This document shows, piece by piece, positions 12,401 to 25,021 of a stretch of DNA of 64,000 nucleotides. Position 1 is the first letter of the stretch. Each line of letters opens with the position of its first letter. The position numbers and the translations under genes are program-made. The stretch spans positions 2,914,001 to 2,978,000 of the forward strand of contig NC_056046.1 of NCBI RefSeq assembly GCF_004379255.2, in the 5' to 3' direction. The notes beneath the pieces are model-generated. The model was not told the DNA's origin, did no database searches, and saw only the letters and a program-made list of their open reading frames with translations. The stretch comes from Salvia splendens (taxonomy: Eukaryota; Streptophyta; Magnoliopsida; Lamiales; Lamiaceae).

Positions 12401-12557
12401 TTATTTCAACTGTGGGGAAAGGAATAATTAAAGGTGAAAAAAAAAGTGTAACATGGTCATCAATTAAAAGTAGGAAATTATGAAATATGATTTATGTTGA
12501 ACATGCTCCCATTAGCCCACCACAAGAAATGGAAGAATCCTTTTTCACCACCCTCCT
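9421..12557. other. Long intergenic region upstream of EXORDIUM-like gene
   Basis: AT-rich, with no gene recognised on either strand. One Stowaway-like MITE (9884-10150) is listed separately. The last few hundred bases are the presumed promoter of the gene starting at 12642. Confidence 0.55.
9884..10150. mobile_element. Stowaway-like MITE
   Basis: The left end TACTCCATCCGTCCACCGTT is mirrored by the right end AATGGTGGATGGAGGGAGTA. TA flanks are present, the length is about 267 bp, and it is non-coding. Confidence 0.85.
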
Positions 12558-12568
12558 CTATTTATATG
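12558..12568 (+). promoter_or_regulatory. Probable TATA box of EXORDIUM-like gene
   Basis: CTATTTATATG lies 74-84 bases upstream of the ATG at 12642. That spacing suits a short 5' leader, and the leader holds an A-rich run just before the start codon. Confidence 0.55.
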
Positions 12569-12641
12569 AGATATTTGTAGCATAGTTTAAGCCTCAATCT
12601 CATTATTCCCCCAAAAAAAAAAATTCAAGAAGAAGAAAGAA

Positions 12642-13646
12642 ATGATGCAAAGTCTACATCTCCTAACCCTAGTGTTCTCCACCTCTCTCTTCCATTCTCT
12701 TGCAATTTCAAGAAGCCAAAACCAACCAAATTATTTCTACAACCAACAAAAGAACTATGAGGGATCATCAGACCTCATAGACCTAAAATATCACATGGGA
12801 CCAGTTCTTGCATCCCCAATCAACCTCTATATAATATGGTATGGTAGATGGGATCCCAACCATCAATCCACCATAACTGATTTTATATCCTCTATTTCGT
12901 CTCCGGCCCCATATCCATCTGTCGTTGATTGGTGGCGCACTGTCACCCTCTATACTGACCAAACGGGCGCAAATGTGACGAGAAACGTGGCTCTCTCAGG
13001 CCACTTTCACGACGCGTACTCCCATAGTAGATACCTAACACGGCTATCCATGCAGTCCATTATCAAGAACGCTGTCACATCGAGTAATAAAAGGCGCGCA
13101 CTCCCCCTCAACTACAGTAACGGTCTGTACCTAGTGTTGACCTCGCACGACGTGCAGGTTCAGGAATTTTGCAGGGCAGTCTGTGGGTTCCACTACTTCA
13201 CTTTCCCGTCAGTGGCCAGGGTCACGGTGCCCTACGCGTGGATAGGCCACAGTGGGGCCCAGTGCCCTGGGATGTGTGCCTACCCATTCGCGTGGCCCGG
13301 GGGCGGGACTCCCCCGAGAGGGAGTGGGACCATGGGCCCGCCCAACGGGGATCCTGGGACGGACGGGATGATCAGTGTGATTGCGCACGAACTTGCTGAG
13401 GTGTCGAGCAATCCGCTGATCAACGCGTGGTACGCCGGGGACGACCCCGTCGCGCCGACCGAGATAGCTGACCTGTGCTTGGGTGTGTATGGGAGTGGTG
13501 GTGGTGGAGGTTATGTGGGAGTTGTGAGTAAGGACTCATGGGGGAATGGCTACAATTTGAATGGGGTGAAAGGGAGGAAGTACCTTGTGCAGTGGGTGTG
13601 GAACCCTGTGAGGAGGAGGTGCTTTGGACCTAATGCATTAGATTAG
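12642..13646 (+). CDS. EXORDIUM-like (phosphate-induced) secreted protein
   Basis: This is a single-exon gene of 334 residues, the usual length for the EXORDIUM/PHI-1 family of plant cell-wall or apoplastic proteins, which are linked to brassinosteroid- and sugar-dependent growth. A hydrophobic signal peptide covers about residues 1-22 ([17 protein letters not shown]). Family motifs follow in order: the [18 protein letters not shown] block (about 52-70), [29 protein letters not shown], a glycine/proline loop, the [18 protein letters not shown] block with a family-conserved HE, then LVQWVWNP near the C terminus. Two ATGs are adjacent at the start (MMQ); either could be used. Coding GC rises sharply after about residue 100. 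I cannot assign a specific EXL number. The biochemical activity of the family is unknown. Confidence 0.93.
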   Translation: MMQSLHLLTLVFSTSLFHSLAISRSQNQPNYFYNQQKNYEGSSDLIDLKYHMGPVLASPINLYIIWYGRWDPNHQSTITDFISSISSPAPYPSVVDWWRTVTLYTDQTGANVTRNVALSGHFHDAYSHSRYLTRLSMQSIIKNAVTSSNKRRALPLNYSNGLYLVLTSHDVQVQEFCRAVCGFHYFTFPSVARVTVPYAWIGHSGAQCPGMCAYPFAWPGGGTPPRGSGTMGPPNGDPGTDGMISVIAHELAEVSSNPLINAWYAGDDPVAPTEIADLCLGVYGSGGGGGYVGVVSKDSWGNGYNLNGVKGRKYLVQWVWNPVRRRCFGPNALD

Positions 13647-14124
13647 ATCATTTCAACCTTCGGCCAACTTTTGGTAATAATTAAGTTTGTTGAATATTAA
13701 TGATTTTTGCTGGTGTTAGGTGTTTATGTTGATTAGTTGTACTTGTTATAGAGTAGTAGGTTTATGTATCTATTTTGTTTTAAATATTGATTTTTTCTAA
13801 AGCATTAATCTGATTCAATTATGGTTTGTAGGTGGAAAACTATGACTCAGAAAAGAGTAAACACTGGTAGTCCCACCAAGGAAGCAAAAATAAAATTTTA
13901 CAATCATATTATTCTAGCTTCCAAAATTAAAATTACTGTACACAGCTACAACACAATGGTCTTCATATTCTACGTTCGAGCAGTAAAATTGTAAAAAACT
14001 CAAACAAATTTAAGCATATTTTGCCGCACTGCTAATTATAAATCACACACATTCAAAAATTGTTATTAGGGTTCTTGAATATATACACGCAGATAGCAAT
14101 AGGCCAAAAGAGAACAGTAGATCA
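13647..14124. other. Convergent 3' flanks
   Basis: Between the stop of the EXORDIUM-like gene (+) and the stop of the glycosyltransferase gene (-). It presumably holds both 3' UTRs. I see no further gene. Confidence 0.5.
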
Positions 14125-17100
14125 TCATAATACATCAGTGCAATGGATACAAAACTGATTAAGCAGCCTGAAAACAAGGCTGCCGGACTCTGGTATCAGA
14201 GCAGACGTTGCGCTGTTCCATAGATGAACGGTGACTGATTGATGCAAAACTTTGTTGTAGAGATCATCTTGGTCATGTTTTTCAATCTCTGTCCGCGGAG
14301 CAGTGAAGTATCTGAGAATAGGTTCGAGATGTTAAGAAGTAGCCGCGTGTAATGGAAAACTCTGAATAGCTAGTGTGAGCAGATTAAAACAGCAAAGAGC
14401 TCAAACTAAAGGATAGGATTCGCATCTGGCTAAATGCAAAATGGAATATATTCTAACTAGAGAACATGTCATCTCAATATGGGGATTACTAAAGGAAATG
14501 TTGAACACTTAGTTTTCTGGCATTTCGACGCCTTATGCAACTCATCAACTTTAATAACAATGCAAAGAAACAGATTGTCCACACTTACGCAGAGCTGAGT
14601 CTAATCAAAAGACGCGTTTCAGAAAAGATCATAAGAAGCGATGTTGACAAGTAGGATGAAGTTTGAAGTAAAAGCAGTGCACAAATATACCTTGAGATTA
14701 TATTACTGTCGAAAGGGAAGAAGACAGAAGCTGGTTGCAACAGGAGTTCCGCATTCACACCAGCAATGCCTTTGTTACTGAAAAATTGGTTGGCCACTCT
14801 TGTCAGAAGATCAGCTCCATTCCACCGCAGCTGAGCATCATCATATGATGTGTAAAACTCCTCCATGCATGATAAAACAAAAGGACTGTGTAGAAATAAG
14901 AGTGTCAATTAAGAATCTATGCACGCATGTGAAAGTTTCAATTAAGGGCCTTCTATGCAATCTAGTGTTGACCATATAAATCAGTTCCTTTGTTCTTATT
15001 TATTTGAAGTACCAACTTTATACAGAGGATGACAATATAAGAAATAGATATGCTGTAAATGACAGTTGAGACTAAGATACATAAGGAGCCGGAGAAAGAT
15101 GAAAACTTAAATACATAGACGCAGAAAATGAATTTCTAAAGTACCTGTGCTTTCTGAACACCATCACTGCACCATTCAAAGTTTTGCCAGTAAGCCCATC
15201 CTCATATCCAACAGTGTTGTTGACATCAGTTAGAGGTTTCAACATTACAATGTCTGAATCAAGATAGATTCCACCATATCTGAAGTTCATAAAAAAACAA
15301 GATATAAGTACAGTGGCATATCATGATCTTAACAGAATAGTTGGCATGCTACATATTCTTGTTGTCTAATATTATGTGGATATTTGTCAACCATTAAATT
15401 AAGCAAACACAGGCATAATCAAAACGTATGCTTTGGAGAAAATAAATCCCATGACCCTAACATGTCATTAATAGGATTATAGGACCCAAAGTTTCAAACC
15501 GGTTAGGCTGAACAGTTCACTTCATCCACATTTATCAAGAAACCATCATGCACAAATGCAAGATCTATATCTTTCTTCATACATCATATTTAATTTAAGC
15601 AGCATTTCTTCATTGAAGCGGGAATTTAACCTAATTCCTCATCCTAGCAATTCAATCAAACTAGTTAACTTTACATACATCAGTTTCAAACCCAATTCAG
15701 TCACTCACTTGTAGATGGCCGCGAGCCTGATAAGTTCACTGTAGTGAACTGGGTAATATTTTGTCATCTTCCACTCATGCCAAACTGAAGCGAATATATG
15801 TGTGGGTGTATCTCTCAGCAGCTCGTCGAGATTTGGCATCACAACAGCCACTTTATATCTTCAAAGATTTGAAAAGAAACTTTAAATTATGTACAACAGA
15901 GGAAAAAAGGCGAAGCTGCACTTGACCAGTAAGAATATGTTTTAAGATAAACATGCCACAGACAACAAGTAGAAGCTTGAAATGTTAAGGAATTTACCCA
16001 TCTTTCACAAATCCACTAAAGAAATTGAGTTCTATTGTTTCAGAAAACACCACCACGCATGCAGCTGGGTGATGATGTAGAAGACTCTCCAGACCCTTCT
16101 GCTGCCGAATACCAAACATCCATGGAGGCGAATTCCACACCATGAATACTCTCATATTGCATCTTCCTCTTCTGAAAAACGCATCCATAAAATTCCCAAA
16201 CGACAGCGTTTCATCCAAACCTGGATAGTAACCCCACCTCTTGCCATCTGCATAGTAATCTCTCTCTAAACCCTCATTCCTCCTCACAATGCGAATATTG
16301 TCATTGGTTAAAGCCCTTCTCCCCACTTTACTGACCTCCTTATCATGGTCAGTGCCTTTTTTGCCTACAACGACATCTTGTGATTCAGAAACAGCCAATG
16401 GCTTCTTAGCCAAGAACGGAGTTCGCTTAAATTCGTTTAGTAAACCCTTCAAGAAAATCCTATCGCCTCTAGTTAATCCAGTTACACCTGTTCCATCAGG
16501 ATCCTGCAAAATTGGGTTATTCAAAGGATTCAGAATCTCAAAATTTGACTTGTACATCCTGTCCCTCCTCAAAAAATCACCCTTCTTTTCGAACCAATCT
16601 CCCCACCCTTCCCTCAACACAGACCCCTTCAACAGCAATGCATCCTCAATTTTCCTAACTTGACTCAATTTCGTTCTCAATTTATCATCCACCAAAACAT
16701 CGTCCGATCCAAACACAGGTTTAGACTCACCAACCCCCAACCCTAAGTCAGACCTATGCATCAGATCGAAAGGAACATAATCTTCCCATTCATCAATAGA
16801 ACGCCGATTGAAAGATCTCCGAACCACGCCGCTCACATGGTCAAAAAAGTAACTAGACTTACTGGCGGTGGACTCCTCATCCTCTTCGTCGGCGAGGATT
16901 TCCTCGTTGTTGTTGCTCCCGCCCTCTTCCAAAACTGCGTCGTCGTGCTCGTCGATGCGATCGTCGTTGGGATTGGTGGTGGCGAGGGCTTCGGAGTCGA
17001 GATCGTCGCGGAGAGGGCTGAAGGAATCGTCGAGTGAGTGATGAAGGGAGTGCTGCACTTGTGGTTGCGAACTGAAGAAAGACAGGCGGCTGTAGAGGAG

Positions 17101-17193
17101 AGACACCGAGAGGAGGAGGAGCACCGCCGCGATCAGGGCACAGATGTGCGCGCCATAGCGAGGGCGCCGCCGCGTGCGGAGTTGACGAAGCAT
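14125..17193 (-). CDS. DXD-motif alpha-1,4-glycosyltransferase-like protein
   Basis: Five exons (17193-15998, 15858-15709, 15279-15145, 14885-14691, 14311-14125) join in phase to 620 residues. The protein is a type II membrane protein: a basic N terminus (RQLRTRRRPRYG) precedes one hydrophobic anchor (about 17-38), then a long acidic stem. The catalytic part begins in late exon 1 (FMVWNSPPWMFG). It includes the nucleotide-sugar and metal-binding DSD in YGGIYLDSDIVMLKPL (about residue 456) and a C-terminal Gb3-synthase-like region (ARG-rich RWNGADLLTRVANQFF, then VHLWNSATSALIPE). It resembles the plant protein type represented by Arabidopsis At4g19900, expected in the Golgi; donor and acceptor sugars are not established. 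A 5' UTR intron is likely at about 17251-17301. GGGCCC/GGGCTT motifs at about 17580-17620 mark the promoter side. Confidence 0.92.
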
Positions 17194-17479
17194 ATCGATT
17201 TTTCTGTTCCGTGAATTTCATGTGAAATGGAGCATGATTATCATCAACCTGGAACAGAAACAGAGAAGTGCAAAACAAAATACTAGTAGAAAATAAGTGA
17301 CCTTGAGCTTTGTGCTTGTTGGTTGAGCCTTCCGAGCAGATCCGACGCCTTTGGATCCGGAGAGAGAGGACAAAGTGTTTTTTCTGTGAATGGAATTGAG
17401 AAAGTGAATAGGTGATGGTGAGAGAGATAACGAGAATGAGGTAGAGAGAGGAAGAAAGCGGCGACGAAAGCAAAATCGG

Positions 17480-18643
17480 CTACCCGGCGATCGACAGCGG
17501 CGAGGATGTCGCCGGAATCTGAGATGAAGTAATCAGAATTTGTTTTTCTGCTTGTATCGGAGAGAGATGAGTTGGGCTCTAATTGGGCCCTTTGAAAGTT
17601 TGGGTCATTTTATTGGGCTTCAATAGTTAAAGTTATTAGATCAGTTTAGAAGTTTACATAATTGAATTTTTATGGCATATATGGAAATTGATTTACACTT
17701 CATTAGAGGGTGTAATTATTTGGATGTTTATTTAAGTTAAATTAATTTGTTTTGGTGAATAATTGACATACAAATTTAGTTATTCCAAGTGGTGTTGACT
17801 GATGTTTTAGTCTAGGGATGCCACCTGGCCAAGGATTACGCTAGTTTTGGTTTGGAACTACTTGTTACGATTTCACCAGTGGTTCTGTTTCAAAATTGTC
17901 AGTTTTTGATGATCTTCTCCGACCTTTTCTGAAAATTTCAATGTTTTTTTTAAATTTTAACAACGTCAAAAATAGTTGCATACTTCTAGAAAATCTGACC
18001 GGAATCAAACCGGTTGGACAATTTCAATTAAGCGCATTAGAGGAATTTTTTATTAGTTTATCCCAACGGAGGAAGCCCGAAATTGATCAACCGTAACTCC
18101 TAAAATAGTAGGGAGGGAGTATTACCAAGCATCACTTTCACATATCTCTCTCCTATTTGCGCACACAAATTATCAACGGACACTGCGCCAACATTATGTA
18201 ACAAAAACATTTAAATTATAAAAAAACATAGCTTAAACCTTTGCCGATGAGGTAACTACACAATTATCTACTGTAATAAACAGGGAATGTTGAATTGTGC
18301 ATTTCACAGCCAATTCTAGCAAATTCACCATTAACACGAAATGAATGACAAGATGATTATGCGGAGGGATGCATATAATCAATCCCACCTCATCTCACCA
18401 AAATCATTCAAAAAAGTAAAAAAGTGAAAGAGAAGAATGCAAGAGCAAAACCATCTTGCAAGGCATGAGCGTGGCAGTGGAAGAAGCCTGACCAATCAGC
18501 AGCAGTGCCGGAGTAGCTTTCAAGAGAAACAAATGACATAGCTTCCATCACTGGCACATCCATAAATTGATGCTTAGTACACGGATTCTGCACACAGATG
18601 AAGGAACGGAAACCATAGCAAAACCAAGGAACATGTGTGGGCT
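17480..18643. other. Intergenic region between glycosyltransferase and DCD genes
   Basis: The left part is the promoter side of the glycosyltransferase gene, with TTGGGCCC and TTGGGCTT (site II-like) motifs. At about 18106-18121 GGGAGGGAGTA looks like one end of a Stowaway element whose partner end I could not find. The right part is the 3' flank of the DCD gene. Confidence 0.45.
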
Positions 18644-21600
18644 TCACTGAGAAGAAGAAGCAGCCTTCACATCTTTCTTAGTAGTTAGTATGATTTTCAT
18701 TTTCTTTAGAAGTTTCTCCTCGTTGTTCTTGCAACCAGAAGAACCAAGTTCGACCCCTTCAATAGATGGTTTTGGAAGGTCCAAGCTGGTGATAGTAGTA
18801 CCATCATTATCTTTGGCTAAACCACCTTCAACAGAAGTTTGAATATCAGAAATCATCTGTTGAGATGTTTCCCTTGGAACCTCCTCGTTGTTCTTGCAAA
18901 CAGAACCAAGTCCGACCCCTTCAAAAGATGGTTCTGGAAGGTCCAAGCTGGTGATGCTAGTACCATTAGTATCTTTGTCTAAACCACCTTCAACAGAAAC
19001 TTGAATATCAGAAATCATCAGTTGAGATGTTTCCCTTGGAACCTCCTCGCTGTTCTTGCAAACAGAACCAAGTTCGACCCCTCCAAAAGATGGTTCTGGA
19101 AGGTCCAAGCTGGTGATGCTAGTACCATCAGTATCATTGGCTAAACCACCTTCAACAGAAATTTGAATCATCTGTTGAGATGTTTCCCATGGAACCTTGG
19201 AACAACCCACATGGATGTCATCTTTTCCATGCTCAACACTTGGAGTTGGCAATATAGGAGCGAATGCGTCTTTTTGCTCCTCGAATATGGGGGTTCTTTA
19301 TTACAGTCCATAACTTGACGAGTGTGTGGAGCCAGCACATTGGTACTCCCAGTGGGAATCTCAGATTCAAGTACGTTAGTGGCTGTCTCACTACTCTGTT
19401 TGTCATCCTTTTCGAGGATTGGAACAGGAGGCTGTGATGTTTCATTGCCACATGCAGCAGCATTACTAGCAGTATCAGTTTTACTGAAAGCAGGTCTAAC
19501 CAGCTTTTTGCGTCTTGAAGTTGAATTAGTGGAGTTTTTGACCACTTCTCTAGCATCTGTGGGACTACTATGAGAGACTGAACCAGAACTAATCCCGACC
19601 AATTTCTTTCTTTCACTACGACGCTTGAAATTTAAAGTTCGAGTCTCTTTAGGGATTTCATCCATACTATCTGCAGTAGCTTGAGTTGCGCTGTTCAGCC
19701 TTTTCTTCTCCATTGAACAATGCTCTGTTTCCATATGACGCTGGGTTTCCTTTTCATGGACTGCACTTTCTCTAGGTTGTCCAACAACTCCAGATTTCCT
19801 GAGCTTTCTTGGTGACAGATTATCATCCTGCTTCAACATCTCCATGAGTTCATCAGCTGTAGCATCGATATAGCAGTCTTGATGATTAAGATCAATATCA
19901 TTTCTGTCTTCACTAAACTGTGATGGCTTAGAAGACAAACGGCTAAAAACACTTTTCCTGTGAATTAGCTCCAGAACTCTTGTGGAGTTCCCTGGGATCC
20001 ATATTTCTAGAGAATCTGAAGTGCTGATTCCCATAAATTGCCAAGTTTTTTTCCCGCAGACAAATATCCGTGCCCAAATCTTGTGATTCGGAACAATTGG
20101 AATATATGCCAGCCGACATGCCTATCCCATGCTTTCTCCAATTTTCTGATGCGTCAGGAAGATATCTATCAAATGCAAAATCATGGTCTCTTGATTTGGG
20201 GTAATAAGCTAACAACCCTTGTTGGCCTTCAAAGTTTTCAGGATCAGTGCAGTGTGGAGAGAGCTTTGAAGACAAACCTCTGTAATTAACAGGAGCAGAG
20301 GTATTCAGATCCATGTCAGTACAAAAGTCCAGGTTTAAAAAAGAATTGGAAGATTCCCGAAGCAAAGAACTCCGGAGGCATGATGTGCTCGTTGGAAAAC
20401 CATTATTCCTATATTCAAGTGTGGCATCTTGAGATCTGCCAATATTTTCGGATTCCGAAGGATATTGCTCCAATCTATTACTAGATAGAGGATAGAAGTT
20501 CTCTAAAGAGCTATCATGCAGGTCGTTTTTATGCATTGAAGTGGAATTTTGGTTAGCTTCCTTTGATGAAGAGCATCCATGAGAAAGGTTAGGGTAGTCA
20601 GGTGAGTAAGGGACAGTCCTTGTAATAGTTGCATCTTCATAAATGGATGGCGAGAGGTGGAAACCATGGGAGACGGTAAACTGAGAGAACTGTTCCTCCG
20701 GAAACTTGTCAGGAAATGAAGATAAATTTTGTTCCGGCTTGGAGAATGAAGGGTACTTCATTGACATGACAGGATCAGTATGTGTTTGACTAGGGTCTCT
20801 ATAATCTACTCTATCACTCTTTCTATACCTTGCACTATCTAGAATTTGAATGTCTTCATCCGCAACATATCCAGCATTTGTGGCCACTGTAGGTGACACT
20901 TTGTCCACCATATTTTCAGTTGATCTTCCTTCCACAATTGGGTACTTCCTACCCTCGATAATCCTGTAACCACAATGCCTTGGATGTAAAACAGTTTTAG
21001 AAGAGAAGCCTTCGGCTGAACATGTTCCAAAACGAGGTTCATTCCCGTCGATTTGAAACCTCCCAGTTGCATCTGTTTTTCTTATTTTATGCAAATGGCT
21101 AGCAGAAGGATCAATGGCACTAATAGTGCTACCACGGCAGTCCAAATGATATCTATTTTCCAATTTCCTCTCAATCAACCACTCACGATCGTTTACCATT
21201 TCTCTTTCCTGCCTACATAAATTCAGGTCATGATCACTAATGGCCACAGATTTATCCACATTAGTATCACAGTCTCTTATCACACAATCATCTAACAAGA
21301 ACCTATTATCATCACTCAGATGTTTGCTTTGAGCCAGGGTCTCATAGTTATCACTTGCAAATGCCTGTTGACGACCACTGCGTATGTTATAGTCATCCCG
21401 CAATGTGCTCCTCTGCAAAGAAGTATAATCACCATGGGCTTTGAGCACGGGTTTGAATATTATTCACTTGATCTTCATTTCCCATTTGAACAGACAAAAA
21501 CCTGCCAGCATTGGCAGATGTTCTTACCTCATCCAAGAAATCTTTAGGGGAACCAGTGCGAAAGGTACTTTGGTAACCATGGCCATATAAAGCATTTCCT

Positions 21601-22435
21601 GCGACATCATTAGTTGTGAACCTGCCTTCTTTTCCTAATCTTCTCCTTTTAGCCAGAAAATCATCACGAGGAAAAGGATACATGTTCCCTTCAGCATTGG
21701 CCCTATTATCTATCCAGAATTCATCTTCTTTACCTCTAGTCAATGAGCTCACATGGTTATCATATTCCAAAGGTGCCATGTATTGTCTCTCACTTAATTC
21801 ATGTCTGTCATCACCTAGCAGTCTGCTCTCCTTAGCAGATACTTCAACAATAGCTTCAGATCGTGGCTCAGCAGGCATCTTACTTTTGATCTTTCTTGAA
21901 CTGAACAAATAAAGAAGTCTGCGAATCTACACAAAAAATAGAAGGAAATTAAACAAAATAACATGCAGCTGCTTTGATCTCCTTGGTAAGTTTGATACTA
22001 TAACATTAACATAGGATAGCTGCTTTCCAAACCTGATCTTTAGACAGGCCGATGTTGAATTTCCTTGCAGAGAAGTAATTCTCTATGATGGCATCTTTGA
22101 ATTCGTTATCGGAGATTGGATCACGATGCCATATTTGTCTGAAACGAACCTGTGCGGGGAAATGCTGCCCTGAATAACTAAATGCATGGGGATTAATGTC
22201 CACTGCGCCATCAGAGGATGCCTGATAAACTCCAAAGAGTTCTCTCTTCCTAGTTTCAAACAGGAACAAAACCATTCCCTCTTTGACATGTGTCACAAAT
22301 TCAGTATGGGAAGATGGTAGTGCAAATATATTCCGTTGCAAGCACTCTTTCTTGATCTCAGTGTTAGCAAAAAAAGATTGCACCAAATTCAGGAATATTC
22401 CCAGAAGCCACATTATCATGTTCATGGTAGTCCAT
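18644..22435 (-). CDS. DCD-domain protein with three homopolymer frameshifts
   Basis: Three coding exons: 22435-22033, 21926-21528 and 21412-18644. Exon 1 encodes the plant-specific Development and Cell Death domain (NTEIKKECLQRNIFALP, then EGMVLFLFE, ELFGVYQASSDGA and FPAQVRFRQIWH). Exon 2 starts IRRLLYLFSSRKIK. The long exon 3 is Ser/Asp-rich and of low complexity, has SVFSRLSS, and ends with three copies of a 54-residue repeat and KLLKKMKIIL. The frame breaks three times, always at a homopolymer: 22369-22375 (7 bases, 6 expected), 20046-20052 (7, 6 expected) and 19289-19293 (5, 6 expected). Correcting them gives whole-codon exons (about 1189 residues). Without correction, NIPEFGAIF is out of frame with the domain and the C terminus is lost. 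This could be a decaying gene or assembly error. DCD proteins are linked to stress and cell death. Confidence 0.8.
18710..19205 (-). repeat. Three tandem 54-residue coding repeats in DCD gene
   Basis: Each unit runs VP(W/R)ETSQ-MI, Q(I/V/T)SVEGGL, DGT(S/T)ITSLDLP, then a PS(F/I)xGV(E/G)LGS-C-KN-EE block, about 162 bases each. The copies are highly similar in DNA, so the expansion is fairly recent. They are acidic and Ser/Thr-rich, probably disordered. The unit nearest the N terminus lacks the SD pair found in the other two. Confidence 0.85.
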
Positions 22436-22442
22436 TTTTCCA

Positions 22443-23500
22443 CCTGCAAGTGGATTTGCCAGGTTGTAGAAATTAGCATACAAGGAAGGGGTTAGTTAAA
22501 ATTTATCTGCATTAGAAAATAAAGTCTCAGTTTTCTTTTGAGGACTCGGGAAATTAAGGTTGAAAAGTTGAGAAATCCAAGATGAAAAATCAACAAACAA
22601 GAAGAAAAATGGTGATATCAAGTCTAGCGAAGAGTATTTCTACTGGTTCAATGAAATATCAATATATTTAATGGAACCTCAAGCAAAGCACATAAGCCAA
22701 AATTGAGTATGTTCTCAAGTTTAAAGCACTATACATTAAACCAGTTTAGCTGATAGACAGAACTTTTTATGTTCTACGATTAGTTTTCCAATTGCTAACG
22801 AATCACAGATGTATGTTTTCTTATAACCTTCCAACTAAAACCACCACTCTAGATACAAGGAAACGAGAAATCACTGAACCACGAAAATCATATGGAATGG
22901 AGAAACACAGTACAATGCTGCTATGAAATTGTGAAAATTCTCCATGCTACGCAAAACAAGAAATCTATCCCTCCAAATCAAACATAATGTTGCGGCAATG
23001 TAGCAATATCCAATCAATACCACAAAATAAACTTCAACAACTTCATAACTGCGATAATGAAAATCGCAGTGTGACGATTAAAACACACTACCGAACAGCA
23101 ATAAACAACAATTCAATGCAAAATAAAAATAAAAACAATAACATCCAATGCAGATAATACTTCACGAATTCCAGAACTGCCACGATGCATATTGCATAGA
23201 CGATTCAAAAATTAAATTATAAACCATAAAATAACAAATATCACAACAACGCTTACTTAAACGAGATTCTCTCTACTCTTTCAACCAAAAAAATAACGAT
23301 ACGGAGAAATTTCACCAACACGCTAGGGTTATTGAGATATCGATATAACCGGCAGAGGATTTCGTCAAAACTATCCCTCTTTTTCAGCGCGTTGGCAGCC
23401 AAATCGTTAGATTTCTAATCAGCTGCAAAATCCTTTTTTCTTTCTAATCAAGTTTTTAGCATACATAAATAGATTGAGCGAGCGTAAAGAATAAAAAACT
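22443..23500 (-). other. 5' leader and leader intron of DCD gene
   Basis: An acceptor (TTGCAG then GTGGAAAAATGG) sits eight bases before the ATG at 22435, so most of this stretch is probably a 5' UTR intron of about 0.8-0.9 kb. No reading frame of note is present. Confidence 0.5.
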
Positions 23501-23508
23501 TGGGAAGC

Positions 23509-23520
23509 GCCTTTATATAT
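23509..23520 (-). promoter_or_regulatory. Probable TATA box of DCD gene
   Basis: The minus strand reads CATATATAAAGGCGC here, a good plant TATA box, about 1.08 kb upstream of the ATG. That fits a leader intron between the transcription start and the coding start. Confidence 0.5.
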
Positions 23521-23539
23521 GTATAGGTTGGTGGGGATG

Positions 23540-25000
23540 CGAACCGCGGAGTGGGGCCCGTTTGGATAGCACTGATATTATTTTATTGTAGAATTATAAT
23601 AAGATATCCTAATTTTGATAATTTTATATTTTTAACTTTAATAGGAGTAGAATAATAGTACTGTCTCCTTCCCCCGTTATATTTTATTAATTCTACGATA
23701 AAATAATATTAATATAATCAACTATTTTTAAATAGTTTCTGACGATAACAATAAAATAGTAATATTCTCCTATGCAATCTATTGCTGGAAGAAATGTAAT
23801 TCTTCTTCTACATCTTTTGACGATTCTAATGCATAAACGAAAATTTATTAATTTAATCAACTACATTTTAATAATTTCTGAGATAATAATAAAATAGTAA
23901 TATTCTCCTATATAATCTATTGTTGGAAAAAAAATCTCTCTTGACGATTCTAATGCGTAAACGAAATTCTGATTACAAAATTTAACACAAGTTAAAAATA
24001 TTAACAAATAGTAATTGGTAAGTTAACAATTTGAATATAATTGATATATATTTATTAAAAAGCAGAGATAAATTTAATGAATTTCTAAAATTGAGATAAA
24101 ATATGACTCATTGTTGGCCATGCATGAATTAAATTTGGATATACTTTCCGACATTGATTATTTGGGCATGTTCGGTTTAAAATTACATCACGTGATTGTA
24201 TATGTATTGGTGTCGCTCGGTAATCTTAAAATGTATATATGATACTAGTAAGTCATAGTCACCCTTCCAATTAAAATAAACTCATAACTTAATTTTATAT
24301 GAATAATATTCCCTCTTTAACTAAAATAATTTCACAAACTTATTCTTAGGATGTCGCTCGGTTGTTATGATTTATTATCATATAATTATTCATCTAAGAT
24401 TAAATTGTGAAATTCTATTTTATAAACAAAACATAATACACGTCCATTCATAAGATAGGAGTATGATCTTTCAAATCGAACAGATCTTATGGATACATAT
24501 AATAATGAGTTATAGGAAATGAATGACATCTCTAGTGATAAACATACTGTGGATAAATTTGATGGATTTCTATATTGTTATAACATCTCACCGTGGGTTA
24601 ATTTGTTTGATTTTTTTTAATACCAACTGATTGAGGTTATCTCCTTTAATCGAACACTAGAACATCCAATTATAATTGTTGTGGTATTTTATATTTTGGG
24701 TTTATTATGGTAGGTGATTTAATTTACTTTCCACCGCACTTAGATTAGGTGAGGTTTTGCATAATTAAAGTAGAACCAAAACAATAACTATCTGAAAATA
24801 ATTAAATAAGAAAATGTAATTCCAATATCGGCTGGGACCGGTGGATAAATATCATCTCTTTTTGATTAATAAACTCAAAATAGAGCTCGATTTTACCCTA
24901 CCAACCTATTATTCGTAGAGTGCAATTTTCCTAAAAAATCGTAATTAGAGGGAATTTTCCACCGAAAAAAAACACACACTAAGAGCTGCGAAGCGGTGAT
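23540..25000. other. AT-rich intergenic region between divergent genes
   Basis: It separates the DCD gene (-) and the H-protein gene (+). There is no gene. A diverged tandem duplication covers 23717-23967 (listed separately). The last 200 bases should contain the H-protein promoter. Confidence 0.55.
23717..23967. repeat. Diverged tandem duplication (about 125 bp units)
   Basis: Two units share AATCAACTA, then ATAAAATAGTAATATTCTCC, then GACGATTCTAATGC(A/G)TAAACGAAA: about 23717-23850 and 23856-23967. Indels between the units show that the duplication is not recent. Confidence 0.75.
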
Positions 25001-25021
25001 TTCAGGTGTTTGTGTTTGAAA

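Noticed and set aside
16289..17037. Plus-strand open frames across exon 1 of the glycosyltransferase gene
   Set aside because: Shadows of a real minus-strand exon with conserved features; no homology or splice context of their own.
21429..21460. Apparent frameshift between DCD exon 2 and exon 3
   Set aside because: A strong in-phase intron explains it: GAG/GTAAGA donor at 21528 and TTTGCAG acceptor before 21412 (115 bases).
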